Assembly: GCA_948099385.1 (NCBI GenBank)
Contig: CANUEZ040000024.1
Span: 22,436,501 to 22,500,500 of the forward strand
Source of the DNA: Fasciola hepatica
Taxonomy: Eukaryota; Platyhelminthes; Trematoda; Plagiorchiida; Fasciolidae
Length of the DNA stretch: 64,000 nucleotides
Reading direction: 5' to 3'
Of the stretch, positions 37,100 through 47,364 are shown piece by piece (position 1 is the stretch's first letter; the number at the start of each line of letters is the position of its first letter). Position numbers and translations under genes: made by a program. The notes below the pieces were generated by a model. That model saw only the letters and a list, made by a program, of their open reading frames with translations. It made no database searches and had not been told where the DNA came from.

Positions 37100-37840
37100 C
37101 CTTCTCGTTTACTTAGTAGCCCCCTAACACTGCTCGGAACCGCACTTGCCATCGATTAATTTACAATACACTGGCTGAGATGCTTCTTGCTAACCCGCAC
37201 AGAGACTTCTTGTTACTGGCTTACACCTCGTTTACTAGTTCTGGGCATGGGTAAAAGGAGCTCTTCCCTATCCTCTAATAAGAATGGACCAAACTCTGAC
37301 ACATGGGAGATCAAACGTGGAGACAACGGATGCACAGTGCCGATAAGAGCGGAACAGTGGGTGGAGCTTGCGACTTATGGTCTCGTATGGCACGAGCAGA
37401 GTTGGCAAAGCGGCGTCATTTTGGCGTGCCTCAAACACTGAAAACCGACTTGGATATGCTGAACTTGTATAGACTGGCTTGGTGCACTCAGGGTGGTCTA
37501 CAGCCCCGATGAGGAATTCCGTTCGGTGCTACGGTCGTCCTACAGACTGAGAGGGAGGGGAAAGTCCTTCCAGATCTGCACCCCGAGGATAGATAGCCGA
37601 ATTAGTTGGCTTCGCCGAGGCTCCACGAACATCAAGGCTACTGGAAAGCAGGTCTATTTACCTGAGGCTTTCGAGCGCAGCAGAGGCGCCTTTGACTGCG
37701 ACGAAAGCTATTCACTCTCAGCAGCGCCACCAAATAGAAAGTTCCGAGAGAGGAGATGCTCTTAGAGCTCGCGCGAAGAAGAAAGGCTGAAGAGGAAAGA
37801 CACTTTGCATGTGGTCTGATGTAGCGAGCCTGTTGAATAA
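37100..37840. other. Head-to-head gap between LINE D and LINE E
   Basis: Lies between the 5' ends of LINE D (minus) and LINE E (plus). Frames at 37,187-37,441 and 37,493-37,765 have no motif, though they could be ORF1 remnants of LINE E. Confidence 0.35.
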
Positions 37841-39245
37841 GGGAGGGGAGTTCGGGGCAGGGGTGATTCTGAGCTCACTCACACTGGTCATCTCGGCGTG
37901 GACTTGGCTTACCTGCAAGACGATGGTTTCAGAAGTGGCTACCCTAGGATACACACTGTACCTTGCTGACGGAGCGTAGGCTTGGAGAGGCGAGGCTTGG
38001 CGATGTGAGTTCGAGCTGACGCCCCTTCTCTACGGTTGGATCTTCCGGTAGAACCAACGGGCCCTGGAGAACCTCTTTGCAGTCGAGTAAGGCTAACTCC
38101 CAGTAAACTTGAATTGGCTGGAGTCATTTACCAGCCCCCGGAAGCAGATCGTCTGGAAGTACCTACTGTAGCACGGCGCTAGGCTGGCTGTGACTGCTTA
38201 TAAATTTTAGGTGACTTCAACCAGCCGAATTTGGATTGGGAGAGTCTACAGTGCAATACAGGAGGAATTCAATTTACCATTAGCTTCTGCCAACGGTGAC
38301 GTAGCTTTCTCTTTACAAAGCGTTAGGATGCCAATCCGAACCCTAGATCACCAAAACTCTACCCTCGACCTAAAAACATCCCCAAGAATTTTCCACGTGA
38401 GGTGGATTTAGAGGCTACCCCAAGCAGTGAGCAGTGACTGTAAGTCACAATTAGTGCAAGTCGGGCAACGAGTTGCCATTTCATATGACTCCCAAGACTA
38501 GCAAAATATTGGTTTGTAGCTTCTACTGTACCTAAATGAAAATCATGGGGCTTAAAAGTACATGCAAACCTGAATTATGTGGCCAAATAGGCTCAACGAT
38601 AACATCCAAAGGTTCTTAGTCTCATGGTCCAATCACAAAGGTCAGGAACGCTTCAAGGTCGAATTCAAATGTCTTACAAAAACAGTCGAGCAAAAGTGTT
38701 ACTTATGGATAAGTCTAGTAAAGTGGTGTCAGATAAATTCGCGCCCACAAGGCATACAGAATATTTGGACGGATCTTCATTACGTTTCTCTTAAGGTGAC
38801 CAAAAAGTGTTGACCTTTGGTTGAAAGAGAGGGGTGATGTTGACTCACAGACGACAGAGTGAACTCAACTTATGGCGAACTCCGGTTCAACAAGTTAGAT
38901 AGGCCGCTCCTTCACTGATTTGATACCAACTAGGTCCCTAAGAGATAGAAAAAATAAGGCAATAAGTCGGGGTGAAGTCCTCCAGTTATGCCAAACTTTC
39001 GCCTCACCTTAAAGAGAGCGACCGCATGCAAGAGGCTCACCATGGTTCGACTCCAAACTCAAGTGCCACTTTAAGTGTCGGAATTGTGCGTGGAAACTAC
39101 TCCGCGCAACTGGGGAGGGGTTTGGACCCTATCGCACCAACCTCAATCGGTGCCCCCAACAGAAGCTGGAAAAGCTACGCATGTTCAAGGACAGGTTAGC
39201 TCACAAATGCCTGTTTGCCTATCTGCGAAGGAGGACACCAGCTAC
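37840..39245 (+). mobile_element. LINE E, upstream half: endonuclease and linker
   Basis: Plus-strand frames carry VATLGYTLYLADGA near 37,940, then GDFNQPNLDW at about 38,209-38,240, the metal-binding motif of LINE endonucleases, and a DLKTSP block near 38,365. The linker near 39,040-39,240 reads KCRNCAWKLLRATGEGF, LAHKCLFAYLRRRTPA. It stops at GCTAC (39,241-39,245), the edge of the BEL-2 3' LTR. The linker sequence continues in register in the minus-strand half at 26,863 downward. Confidence 0.75.
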
Positions 39246-39621
39246 CGTAATGAACGTTTGAGCAATGCGTAGCCAAATTCGCAACGGATCCCGAAATCAA
39301 AAGACGATTATCCTTGATATTCTACGATACCAGATTATTACATGAACAATGACATAAAAAATATACAAACCTCAATAATACGATCACAGGGACTCAACAA
39401 CGAGAAACCGAATAGCAGCGTGTGAGCAAACAGCACGTGCGTCACGCAGATCCTGAACAAGGATGTGCCAAAGTAGCGCTCTGGGCGCGAACAAACAACA
39501 ATTGGTCCATAGAAACAACCAGTTCGTAAAGACAAGTCAATAGTGTAGACAAATGAGTGGTGTTAGGGGAAATACTGAATCGCGAGGATTAAAGGGGGAT
39601 TTTCCACGACCGGCTGTTACA
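39246..39621 (-). repeat. BEL-2 3' LTR (376 bp), inverted
   Basis: Reverse orientation to the 5' LTR at 26,864, the same length and about 99% alike by eye. The adjoining GCTAC is the reverse complement of GTAGC, which precedes the 5' LTR at 26,859-26,863. This is the matching target duplication once the inversion is undone. Confidence 0.94.
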
Positions 39622-40313
39622 CCGCCCACCAAAATCCTCCTGGATCCTTAGCAGAGTCAAAGGTTCGGTATAAAGGTACTGATTCTTTCTACCTGCCTAG
39701 TCCCTGCTGTCAGTGCGCGCGCCTAATGCTCGTCGTCAATGTTCTATTACTGGTCGCACCTAACCCATTGGCTACATAGACGTGAGGCCAGTCTACATCT
39801 TCCACAAGACCAAATGACCGATGGCGGGCGTGAAGGGGCCACATAGATGCTGTCCTTGTAAAGGGCCGTCCTGTCCTGGATGTATGTGCTTGAGTGTGTG
39901 TGAGTGCGTGTGTGCCGGGGTGTACAATGAAATCACAGGTATGACTACACATCAAAGGAGGACTCTCTGCAGTGTCAACAAAAGCCTGTGTGGCAGGAAA
40001 AAACGAGTAAAATGTAGGCATGTGTGTGACCTAAGCTCCGCCACTTCCACATATGCAAGGGGCATTCGGTAACGTCAACAAAAAGCAAACAACGAACACT
40101 GTCACATGTTTGATGGGGTTACGGGGTGTAGAGTGCGTCGGGCATGTGTGTATGTGTCAGGATGCACAATGGGATGGCATTTATCACCACATATCGGAAA
40201 GAACCTTCTGTAATGTCAACGAAAGACCGTGAGCACTGTAACGTGTTTGACGGAGACCGTGTGGTATATATGGTGTTGTTTTATCCACGCGATGACTAGT
40301 GTGAAAAGGTCTA
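39622..40313 (-). other. BEL-2 3' untranslated region with imperfect internal repeats
   Basis: No ORF. It is 692 bp, against 777 bp in BEL-1. Near 40,069 and 40,211 a block starting GTAACGTCAAC / GTAATGTCAAC and continuing to CACTGT(C/A)AC and TGTTTGA is repeated about 140 bp apart, with a weaker third copy near 39,970. A minus-strand purine run AGGAGGATTTTGGTGGGCGG directly precedes the LTR and resembles the BEL-1 polypurine tract. Confidence 0.6.
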
Positions 40314-40934
40314 CTAGGCCTCGGGGTTATCAGCTCCTCCGCCTTCGCTCTCGAGTAGGTTAATACTGCGTATGTCACGAATGAGCACTCCGTTAGCTGT
40401 CTTCATCTTCACCGCTCTTATCATTCCGTCAGTTCTTTCGATGGTTTCCATAACTACTCCCAAAGACCAAGTGCTGAAATGTGCGCTTTTGTGGGCAATC
40501 ATAACCACATCCCCAACCTTGAATGGCCTTGTTTTCACCAGCCACTTCCATCGAGTCTGCAGAGCCGGTAGGTACTGCCGCAGCCATCGCCTCCAGAATA
40601 CCTTGGCCAGATAGTTCGCCTGCTTCCATCCGTGGAGGAAGCTCCCGCGAAGGTTTACCGGCCCTTGGAAACCCTCGTTCGACCTTAACGTCAATAAGTC
40701 GTTCGGGGTGAACGCCAGGTGGGTGGGGTTGCCGTTCATTACTGGAACCAGGGGACGGTTGGTAAGGATTCGCTCCACCTCAGTCATGACGGTGTTCAGC
40801 GTCTCGTCGTCGGGCGGCTGCTGCTCCATGATTGATAGCAATATCCATCTGGCGGACTGGATCATGCTTTCCCATACACCGTCTCGGTGGCTCGCCTGTG
40901 GGGGGTTGAAGTGCCATCGTATGCAGTGGGCCAC
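40314..40934 (-). pseudogene. BEL-2 integrase end and DUF5641 domain
   Basis: The 206-codon frame begins near AHCIRWHFNPP and carries ASHRDGVWESMIQSA, which provides the third catalytic residue (Glu) of the D,D-35-E integrase. VERILTNRPLVP follows, then the C-terminal domain with VFWRRWLRQYLPALQ, FKVGDVVMIA and GVLIRDIRSI. It is in the same frame as the preceding integrase piece and separated from it by a single TGA. Otherwise it is intact to its natural end. Confidence 0.9.
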
Positions 40935-40937
40935 GGT

Positions 40938-41564
40938 TCAATCCTGCAGTTCGTCCCTGTTTAGGTTCTTGTGCCAACCCTGCAATTCCCGGTGAGCGCC
41001 CACAACGTTCGATCCATTATCTGAGTATACATCGGCCGGTACGCCTCTTCGGTTGATAAATCTTTGCAAGGCCCGTAGAAACGAATCGGTCGTCATCGAA
41101 TGTGCGACTTCTAGGTGTACCGCACGTGACTTCATGCACGTCATGATACATCCATATCGCTTTTCTAATATTTTCCCGCACTTGATCCACAAGGGCCCGA
41201 AATAGTCCAACCCGGTGTCGCTGAACGGCCTAAAGCCCGTAGTCACCCTACATTCTGGTAGTGGGGCCATGAGTTGTTTGCCCGCCGTGGCATTGCGTAT
41301 CCTACATTGCACATACCGTCGGATTACGCGTTTTACAGTCTCTCGTCCTCTCAATAACCAAAGGCTCTTTCGGATGAGGCTCGTCACGTGACTTTCCCCG
41401 GCATGTCCCTCCACAGCGTGGACGTGTTGAATCATTAGCTCTGCTGTAGGTTCTCTCGCAGGCAGCAGTATAGGATACTTTGTGTCGAAGCTGAGGTCAG
41501 CGTTGGTCATCCTACCACCCACCCGCAGCAGTCCATCAATGGGTTTAGGGTTTAAACGCTTCAA
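40938..41564 (-). pseudogene. BEL-2 integrase: zinc-binding and core domains
   Basis: A 208-codon frame. H2C2 zinc-binding residues lie in HVHAVEGHAGESH and then VQCRIRN. The core gives TGLDYFGPLW (first Asp) and VYSDNGSNVVGAH (second Asp). The frame ends in TGA at LQD, just before the piece carrying the catalytic Glu. Both aspartates are intact, so apart from the stop the enzyme looks functional. Integrase pastes the double-stranded copy into the genome with 5-bp target duplication, matching the GTAGC flanks seen. Confidence 0.9.
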
Positions 41565-43210
41565 TTCGCCTCTTGGAGATGGTATGTCTTTATTGTTCAG
41601 TCAAACTTCTTCCGTCCTCTCGAGTTCTCGGGCAAAGGCCCCTCGATGCATCATACTGAAAATATCGTACTCTGCAGCTTGTAGCTCATCGGGACTTATC
41701 GGGCCTACCCGTATCCGGCCTGAGGGCCGTAGCCCTTTCATGACTAGTAAATTTCTCTTGAACCTGTTCAACCAAACTAGCAAACGAAGTGTCCTCATCC
41801 GGGAAGAAAGTCTGACCAGTCGTGATAGAGTGGATGTCGCTTCGACGACGTTGGCCGCTATCACTACGCCTCTGATCTCCAGTTCCACTTCCGTAAGGGG
41901 TTTTAATTCGAACACGGGCCAGTCCTGTTTGGGCAAGTGCAGGAAGTTTGGCCCTCTCGTCCACGTGTCTAGTTGCCTGAAGTTTTTCGCACCTCGGGAG
42001 CACAGGTCGGCCGGATTGTCGCCAGACCGGACATGATTCCACTGGTTCATGGCTGATTCATCGTGGATAATCGTGAGCCGGCTAGCAACGAAAGTACTTA
42101 ACCGGCTCCGGACGTTGTTAATATAGCAAAGTACTATCGTTGAATCTGTCCAGAAGCTAACCGACCAAATGTAGAGGTCGAAACATCTCTTCTTCGCTTG
42201 TACCTCGCTGACTGATAAGAAGGCTGCGCTGAGTTCAAGGCGTGGGATCGAGACCGACTTCAGTGGAGCAACGCGGGTTTCAGCGAACGGGATCCTCGTA
42301 GTATATTTTCCATCTCCTGTGCACCATCATACGTACACCACAGCTCCATAACCGACTTCGGATGCATCGGAAAAGGCATGTAGTTCTCCAGTCCGTGTCG
42401 TATGGCCAGGAGTCAAACATCGTGGGATCCTTGTGTTCCCTAATTTCTTCAAGGTGTTCAAAAATTCCTCCCGGTCCAACCGGTCCCCTCGGTCCAGTGA
42501 CTGGTCCCAATCAACTTTCTTACGGTACAGCCGCTGCAGCAAGATCTTTCCTGGTAGCAGCCATGGTGAGACGAAACCGAGCGGGTCGAACAAACTTGAG
42601 ACAGCAGATAGTATGCCACGACGGGTTGTTGGCAGCTCGGGAACGTTTAGCTCGAAAACAAAATCGTCCGTTTCCGCGTCTCATTGTATTCCTAAAGTGC
42701 GCTCGATAGGAAGTGGAGAGCCGTCCAAATCTCTTACCCTTTCGGCCCTTTCGTGATACGGGATGACCCTCAGCACTTCTGAAGCGTTCGACATCCATTT
42801 AGTTAGATGGAAGCCGCCCTCTTCCAGCAATCTCGTCAGACCCCTGAACTGCTCTAGAGCTGATTCCACATCGTCGAACGACCGAAGGTAGTCGTCGACA
42901 TAGAAGTTCCTGCTGACGCTATCTGCCACCGTCCGATGGACTAGATCGCCATGTTTGTTCGCTGATTCTCGGAGGGTGTAGTTCGCACAAAATGATGATG
43001 ATATGGCTCCGAAGGAGTGGACGGTCATCCTATAATTCACCACTGCGTTATCACGGTCGCTCTCTTCCCACCACAGGAAACGCAACGCATCTCGTTCTCC
43101 TACCGGAATCTTCACCTGATGAAACATTTCCCTAATGTCGGCAGACAAAGCCACTTTACCCATTCTGAAACGGCACAAAACATCGATCAGTGGTGTGGCC
43201 CATTCAGGCC
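41463..43210 (-). repeat. Inverted duplication 1, right copy (1,748 bp)
   Basis: Reverse copy of 29,582-31,329. It begins inside RT (before the LSADIREMF block) and ends inside the integrase N-terminus. At the two positions where the left copy has TAG stops, this copy has TGG and CAG, so those stops arose after the duplication. From 41,462 downward the BEL-2 sequence continues uninterrupted to the 3' LTR. Confidence 0.93.
41601..43210 (-). pseudogene. BEL-2 pol, second copy of RT and RNase H region
   Basis: Minus-strand frames 43,178-42,681 (RT with FYVDDYLRSFDD), 42,593-42,327 (FDPLGFVSPW to HAFSDASEVGYG) and 42,050-41,601 (NPADLCSRG to the integrase linker) are separated by TGA codons at the same places as in the left copy. 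The RT lacks its first ~100 residues, because the segment starts at the breakpoint at 43,210. Confidence 0.9.
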
Positions 43211-43211
43211 A

Positions 43212-43968
43212 GGCTACGCATTGCTCAAACGTTCGTCACACCCCTTTCTCGCACGTTGGAATTTGGTTCCCCTTTTCTGAGTCCCTGTGATGGCACAGAG
43301 GAGGTTCGTATCTGTTTTGTGTCATATTTCATTTCATAATCCGTTGTCGTAGAATTTCACGGATAACCGCGTTGTGGTTTCGGGATCCATTTCGAACTTG
43401 GTCACGTGTCGCAAAAAGGAGCATTGCTGTGGAAGCCAAGGATTGCAAGAGCTCTCACTTTTCGTAGAAGGGTATGGACCCATTAAATCTAAGTAGCACG
43501 CACTACACATGGGCCACCCACAAGGCGGTCAGAAACAAGGCACAATCCCTGCAAAAAGAAGCAAGGTGCGAGTATGAGAAGAAACTGGCCATCAATGTGA
43601 AGACAGGCCCTAGAACGTTCTTCGTTTATGTGCAGTCCAAGAAAACGATACGCGAGAGCGTGGTACACTGGAGATGCCCGACGGAAACATTGCTGTCGAG
43701 GATGAAGACAAGTCAGAAGCCTTACTTGTATTTTTCAAGGACATTTATCGTCGGGCTCATATGCTTAGTGCTACGGGATCAGATATAGGGAGTACGCCAG
43801 TGCATCAGGAGCTTGCTGTAAGCGAGGACGAGATGCTCAACAAACTCAGGTATTTGCGCATGCACAAAGCAGCCAAATTTGATACAATCCATCCGGCGAT
43901 TGTTCAGCCTCTTTCCGATATCTTATCACGAGCTATTACTCAGCTGTACGAGGCGCCTTCAAAGAAGG
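43212..43968 (+). repeat. Inverted duplication 2, right copy (757 bp)
   Basis: Forward copy of the segment whose reverse is at 31,334-32,090. It begins with the last 29 bases of a BEL-2-type LTR (43,212-43,240), then the 3' half of the old LTR (43,241-43,413), then LINE B. One base (A, 43,211) separates it from the reversed BEL-2 piece. Confidence 0.92.
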
Positions 43969-45245
43969 TTTAGGTGCCAGATGGTTGAAGTAAGGCCATC
44001 TTCGTAGCAATACGTAAGACAGGATCCAGACGGAAGGCGGAGAATTATGGACCGGTCGGCCTGATATCAGTGTTCTGAAAGTGCGTGGAACGTCTAATCA
44101 GAATGCATTTGTGCCTGCATCCGGTTAATGAGGACCTACGGACACATGCATCACATAGGTTTGTCGAAAAATGTCGTGTTTGACAAAAGTACTGATGTTC
44201 TAAGACGAGATTACAAGGAGAAAAGACGAAGATACGACACTGGTTAGTTCTTTAGGTATTGGTTGGGCGTTCGACTCAGTGTGCCCTCGTCTGCTGGATT
44301 ATAGATTGCAAACCTTTGGGATAATCGAATAAGCAAGTGGTTTGGTAGCACACTTTCTAGGGAGTCGTAGTTTCTGTTTCAAGGTGGGCGATTAGCTTTC
44401 GGGGCCGGAGGATTTTACCAGTGTGTGCCATAGAGTTCAATACTGCGGCCTTCGCTCTTCCTCCTGTATATGAATGACTTGGCGAAAGAATTGAGCAACC
44501 CGTGTTTTATCCTTGCAGATGATGTGAAGATAGCAGGGTGCAATTTGAAACAGGATATAAAAGCTGTTCTCAGATGGGCAGAACGATGGGATTTACCACT
44601 GGATCTCGCCGAATGTCAAGCCCTGACCACTAACATAGACGAAACGGGCAGTATTCCGTTTAAAAGAGTGTCGGATGTAGGAGACCTGGATGTGACAGTC
44701 AAACAGAACGTCAGGCCTTCAAAGCTGCCCAGACAGTTGCCAATATGGCCAGGGAATGTTAACTAGGGTATACAATACTATCTTATGTAGAAAACCGGAG
44801 GCCTTCATCCCGTTTTACAAGGTTTTGGTGGACCTCTTACGGAGTGTTGTGTGCATGCATGGCTCCCCACTGTCGCAAGGATGAGGAGTGCTTGGGGAGG
44901 GGGTAGTGAATTGCAACTAGAATGATCGTCGGTCAGGGGGGCCATAAGCCCGGCATCTAGAGGATCTTAATCTGTTCTCTCTAGAGAGTCGTAGAGAACG
45001 AGGTGACCTTGCAGAAGGGTTCAAGATTACAAGGGGTCTTTTGGGTGTAGACATGGGTGATTTTTTCGTTTCTGCCCCTGAGTGCAACACCACGGGGTAC
45101 AGCCCTTAGCTACAGACGACACACTCGAGGCTGGACATACCGGCCAAATGTTTTTACGAGTAGGGTTGTACCTATGTGGAACAGGCCGCCAGAGGATGCT
45201 GTTGGATGCGACAGTGTACCAGCTTTCACGAAGGCCCTAGACTAA
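43414..45245 (+). pseudogene. LINE B reverse transcriptase, decayed
   Basis: Visible blocks are FVYVQSKKT, then HKAAKFDTIHPAI and, in the frame at 44,470-44,766, YMNDLAKEL-like sequence followed by FILADDVKIAG, the catalytic box with one residue inserted or changed. LRWAERWDLPLD follows and matches LINE C (LNWAYKWDLPLN). A C-terminal piece at 45,057-45,245 ends in SRVVPMWNRPPEDAV. Many stops lie between the blocks. The protein would have copied LINE RNA at the nicked target. Confidence 0.82.
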
Positions 45246-45433
45246 CGCTAGAACACAGCGTTCCCAGAGCTAGCTGCGTGAACGAAGGGTGAGGTAATGA
45301 GCCGCTGGTATTTTTGTCAATGAACTTATGCTGTAAGGGTGATGCTGCCTCGCAAAATTTGCCTTTCAGACAAAACATTCAACTCGCAGTGTTGGGAGCT
45401 AAGGACGCTCGCGGGCAATACAACGATCTGGAC
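43414..45433 (+). mobile_element. LINE B: RT part and beginning of its 3' UTR
   Basis: The sequence continues from the duplicated piece into a decayed RT of the same family as LINE C. The 3' UTR after about 45,245 matches that of LINE C in order, including an ACTCGCAGTGTTGGGAGC block comparable to ACTCGGCAGTGGTGGGTGC near 54,840. It is interrupted after TCTGGAC (45,433) by the gypsy element and ends at 50,228-50,276 with CTGAACTG. Confidence 0.82.
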
Positions 45434-45780
45434 TGTAAAGATAAGAGCGGGGGCGGCCATATTGAAGGGACTTTTGAACGCAATCATCTGTTGTCGTTCG
45501 CTTGTTACAGGTGCACCTGTCGGACGTGTGAACTGGACGAAGCTCGGTGAGGAATCTCGGACAAGAAGACCTGCCGCTACCCCCGAAGAGTGTAGTGACC
45601 CAGACCCGGAGAGACTTGAGTTGTGAAGAACTGCTGTAACTCGTTTCTACTACGTTCATTTCTGCCCAATACACATTCATCTCTTGTACCCTGTGTTCTC
45701 TGTTTTGACTGAGCGACGATCACTGGACGATGGCTGATGAGTCTCGTATGTGTCCGTTTCTAGTTAACCGGCCTGTTACA
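45434..45780 (+). repeat. Gypsy 5' LTR (347 bp)
   Basis: Starts TGTAAAGATA and ends GCCTGTTACA. It contains the ATG (45,730) at which the long Gag-Pol frame opens. Confidence 0.95.
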
Positions 45781-47364
45781 GATTTGGCACCCACGGCGGG
45801 ACCGAGTTCTGGAGATACGAGTCCGTCCAAACCATTACCCACGTTGTCTGGTCCATTCGCATCAGAAAAGGTTGAACAAGTTTTAATGCCCAACAGACGC
45901 CGGGAACCTCCGTACCCAGTTCCGGGCAAGTTATCTTTGGGAGACGATGCTAGCGTCTGGGAGGCCCAAACGAAACGATATATCCAGCGTTTTCCGGCCG
46001 AGGAACAGGCGGACTTGATACTAACCTTGCTGTCGAAGGAAGTATTTAGCAAACTACTTGACTATGGAATCCCACAGGATGTGAACTCCATATTCGCTCG
46101 GCTGAGGGAAATTGTGGACAGCCCGGTAGCCCCGGCCGATCGACAGAATGAATTCCATTTACGGACACAGGCGGTGGGAGAAAGATTAATGGAATATTTA
46201 TCGGTACTACGTCGTCTGGCCCGGTTGGGATTCCCAGAGGAAGCCAAGGAGAACCGAGAAAACCGGATCCTAGGCCGATTTTTGGCTGGGGTGCGAGATC
46301 CCATGGCAAAGATATTCCTTCGACTACAACCCCCAAAAGACTTAGCCGCCTTGGAATCTACCAGCACCACGCTGTACCAGACAGGTGGCGGGATGAATAT
46401 GACAACTCCAGGAATCTTCGCGGTTTCGGCCAAGACGGGGAAACAACCGGCAGTTCGAGACGTAAAGGTCTGTTACTACTGCCAGAAACCGGGACACATC
46501 GCCCGGTACTGCCGACGGAGGATTAATCGCGAAGGTAGGTCAACTTTTCATGCGGGTAATGTCAATAGTTCTGAGTATGATAAACGGAGTGGTGCCCTAC
46601 CTATGATCGAGATTATAATTGGCCGCCACCAAGTCAGGGCTTTGACTGACTCTGGGTCCGTCTATAGTTTAATTAGCGAACAGCTCGCAAGAAAAGTACC
46701 GCGGTGCCCGCTGTATGACCGTCCGGTGTCGCTTAAAAGTGTGACTGGTACTCCGCTGGAGGTGGTAGACAGTATAACAACAGATCTCCAACTCGAAGTC
46801 CATAACTACCCTCAGGGTTTCACGGTAGTTCGAAATTTGCCAGTTCCGGTCATTTTGGGGGTTGATTTCTTGAGGCCGACAAGGTGGACCCTAAATTTTC
46901 GAGACAGTTGGCTGCAAACGGGGGGAGATGAAACCCGCATAAAAACACAGACCGCCTCTGTCACTTTCATGACGGAGCTAGAGAAAGAATCGGCATCTGA
47001 ACAAAGAATCAGTCAGTTGCTACCACCCAAGGTGGAGGGTCTGGAACCACCGGACCGGAGTCGGTTTGAACGGCTGCTCCGCGAACATGAGCGAATATTT
47101 TCGTGGGATGGAGAACAGCTGGGCAGGACGAAACTAGTACAACACTCCATCGACACTGGTGATGCACGGCCGATAAGACAGGCACCACGGCGTGTCCCCG
47201 TACATTGTCAAGATTCATTGAGGGAAGCTATAGATCAAATGCTGAAGCAAGGGGTAATCAGGCCGTCAACTTCTCCGTGGGCCTCACCGGTAGCGCTAGT
47301 TAAGAAAAAAGATGGATCAATGCGAGTCTGCGTGGATTATCGAAAGCCTAACAGTGTAACCTGA
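45730..47364 (+). pseudogene. Gypsy gag, protease and start of RT (544 codons)
   Basis: The frame opens with ATG inside the 5' LTR and runs through the primer-binding site. Gag has an LRRLARLGFPEE region and a CCHC knuckle, CYYCQKPGHIARYC, near residue 250. The protease follows with RALTDSGSVYSLI (active-site D-S-G) and VILGVDFL. RT begins with VIRPSTSPWASPVALVKKKDG and CVDYRKPNSVT, then TGA at 47,362-47,364. RT continues in the same frame, so only this stop separates the parts. The product would be the particle protein, processing protease and first RT segment. Confidence 0.93.
45785..45802 (+). promoter_or_regulatory. Putative tRNA primer-binding site
   Basis: TGGCACCCACGGCGGGAC begins four bases after the LTR, with the TGG expected opposite a tRNA CCA end. 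Its pattern resembles lysine-type sites but the tRNA cannot be named from this window. It lies inside the open Gag frame. Confidence 0.6.

Larger units (their letters stand above)
33944..37100 (-). mobile_element. LINE D: decayed CR1/Jockey-like element interrupted by a solo LTR
   Basis: On the minus strand the endonuclease (37,064-36,400), linker, RT and C-terminal block lie in order. RT blocks are KLPKGWRDAVIVPLFKGD (35,206-35,454 frame), a YVDSSKIPDKV block near 35,090, LLRWIEDF near 35,020 and STGVHQS near 34,940. The C-terminal piece at 33,944-34,249 reads FSRTTSLWNSSPADVVEE. A 383-bp solo LTR interrupts it at 35,758-36,140. Stops and frameshifts are frequent. Confidence 0.78.
31334..43210. 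other. Inverted chromosomal segment (~11.9 kb) with staggered-break footprint
   Basis: The order seen is A1, reverse A2, inverted interior, reverse A1, A2, where A1 and A2 are the two duplications listed separately. Both duplicates occur once outside and once inside the breakpoint, in opposite orientation. This is the arrangement expected when staggered breaks at both ends are filled in and the middle is rejoined backwards. The BEL-2 target duplication and the two halves of LINE E both become consistent when the segment is turned round. Confidence 0.85.

Noticed and set aside
31330..43211. The inverted arrangement as an assembly artefact
   Set aside because: It cannot be excluded without reads. 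However, the copies differ by scattered substitutions, the target duplication matches in reverse, and the LINE halves fit, none of which an accidental misjoin of identical reads would produce. Kept as a finding with a stated test.
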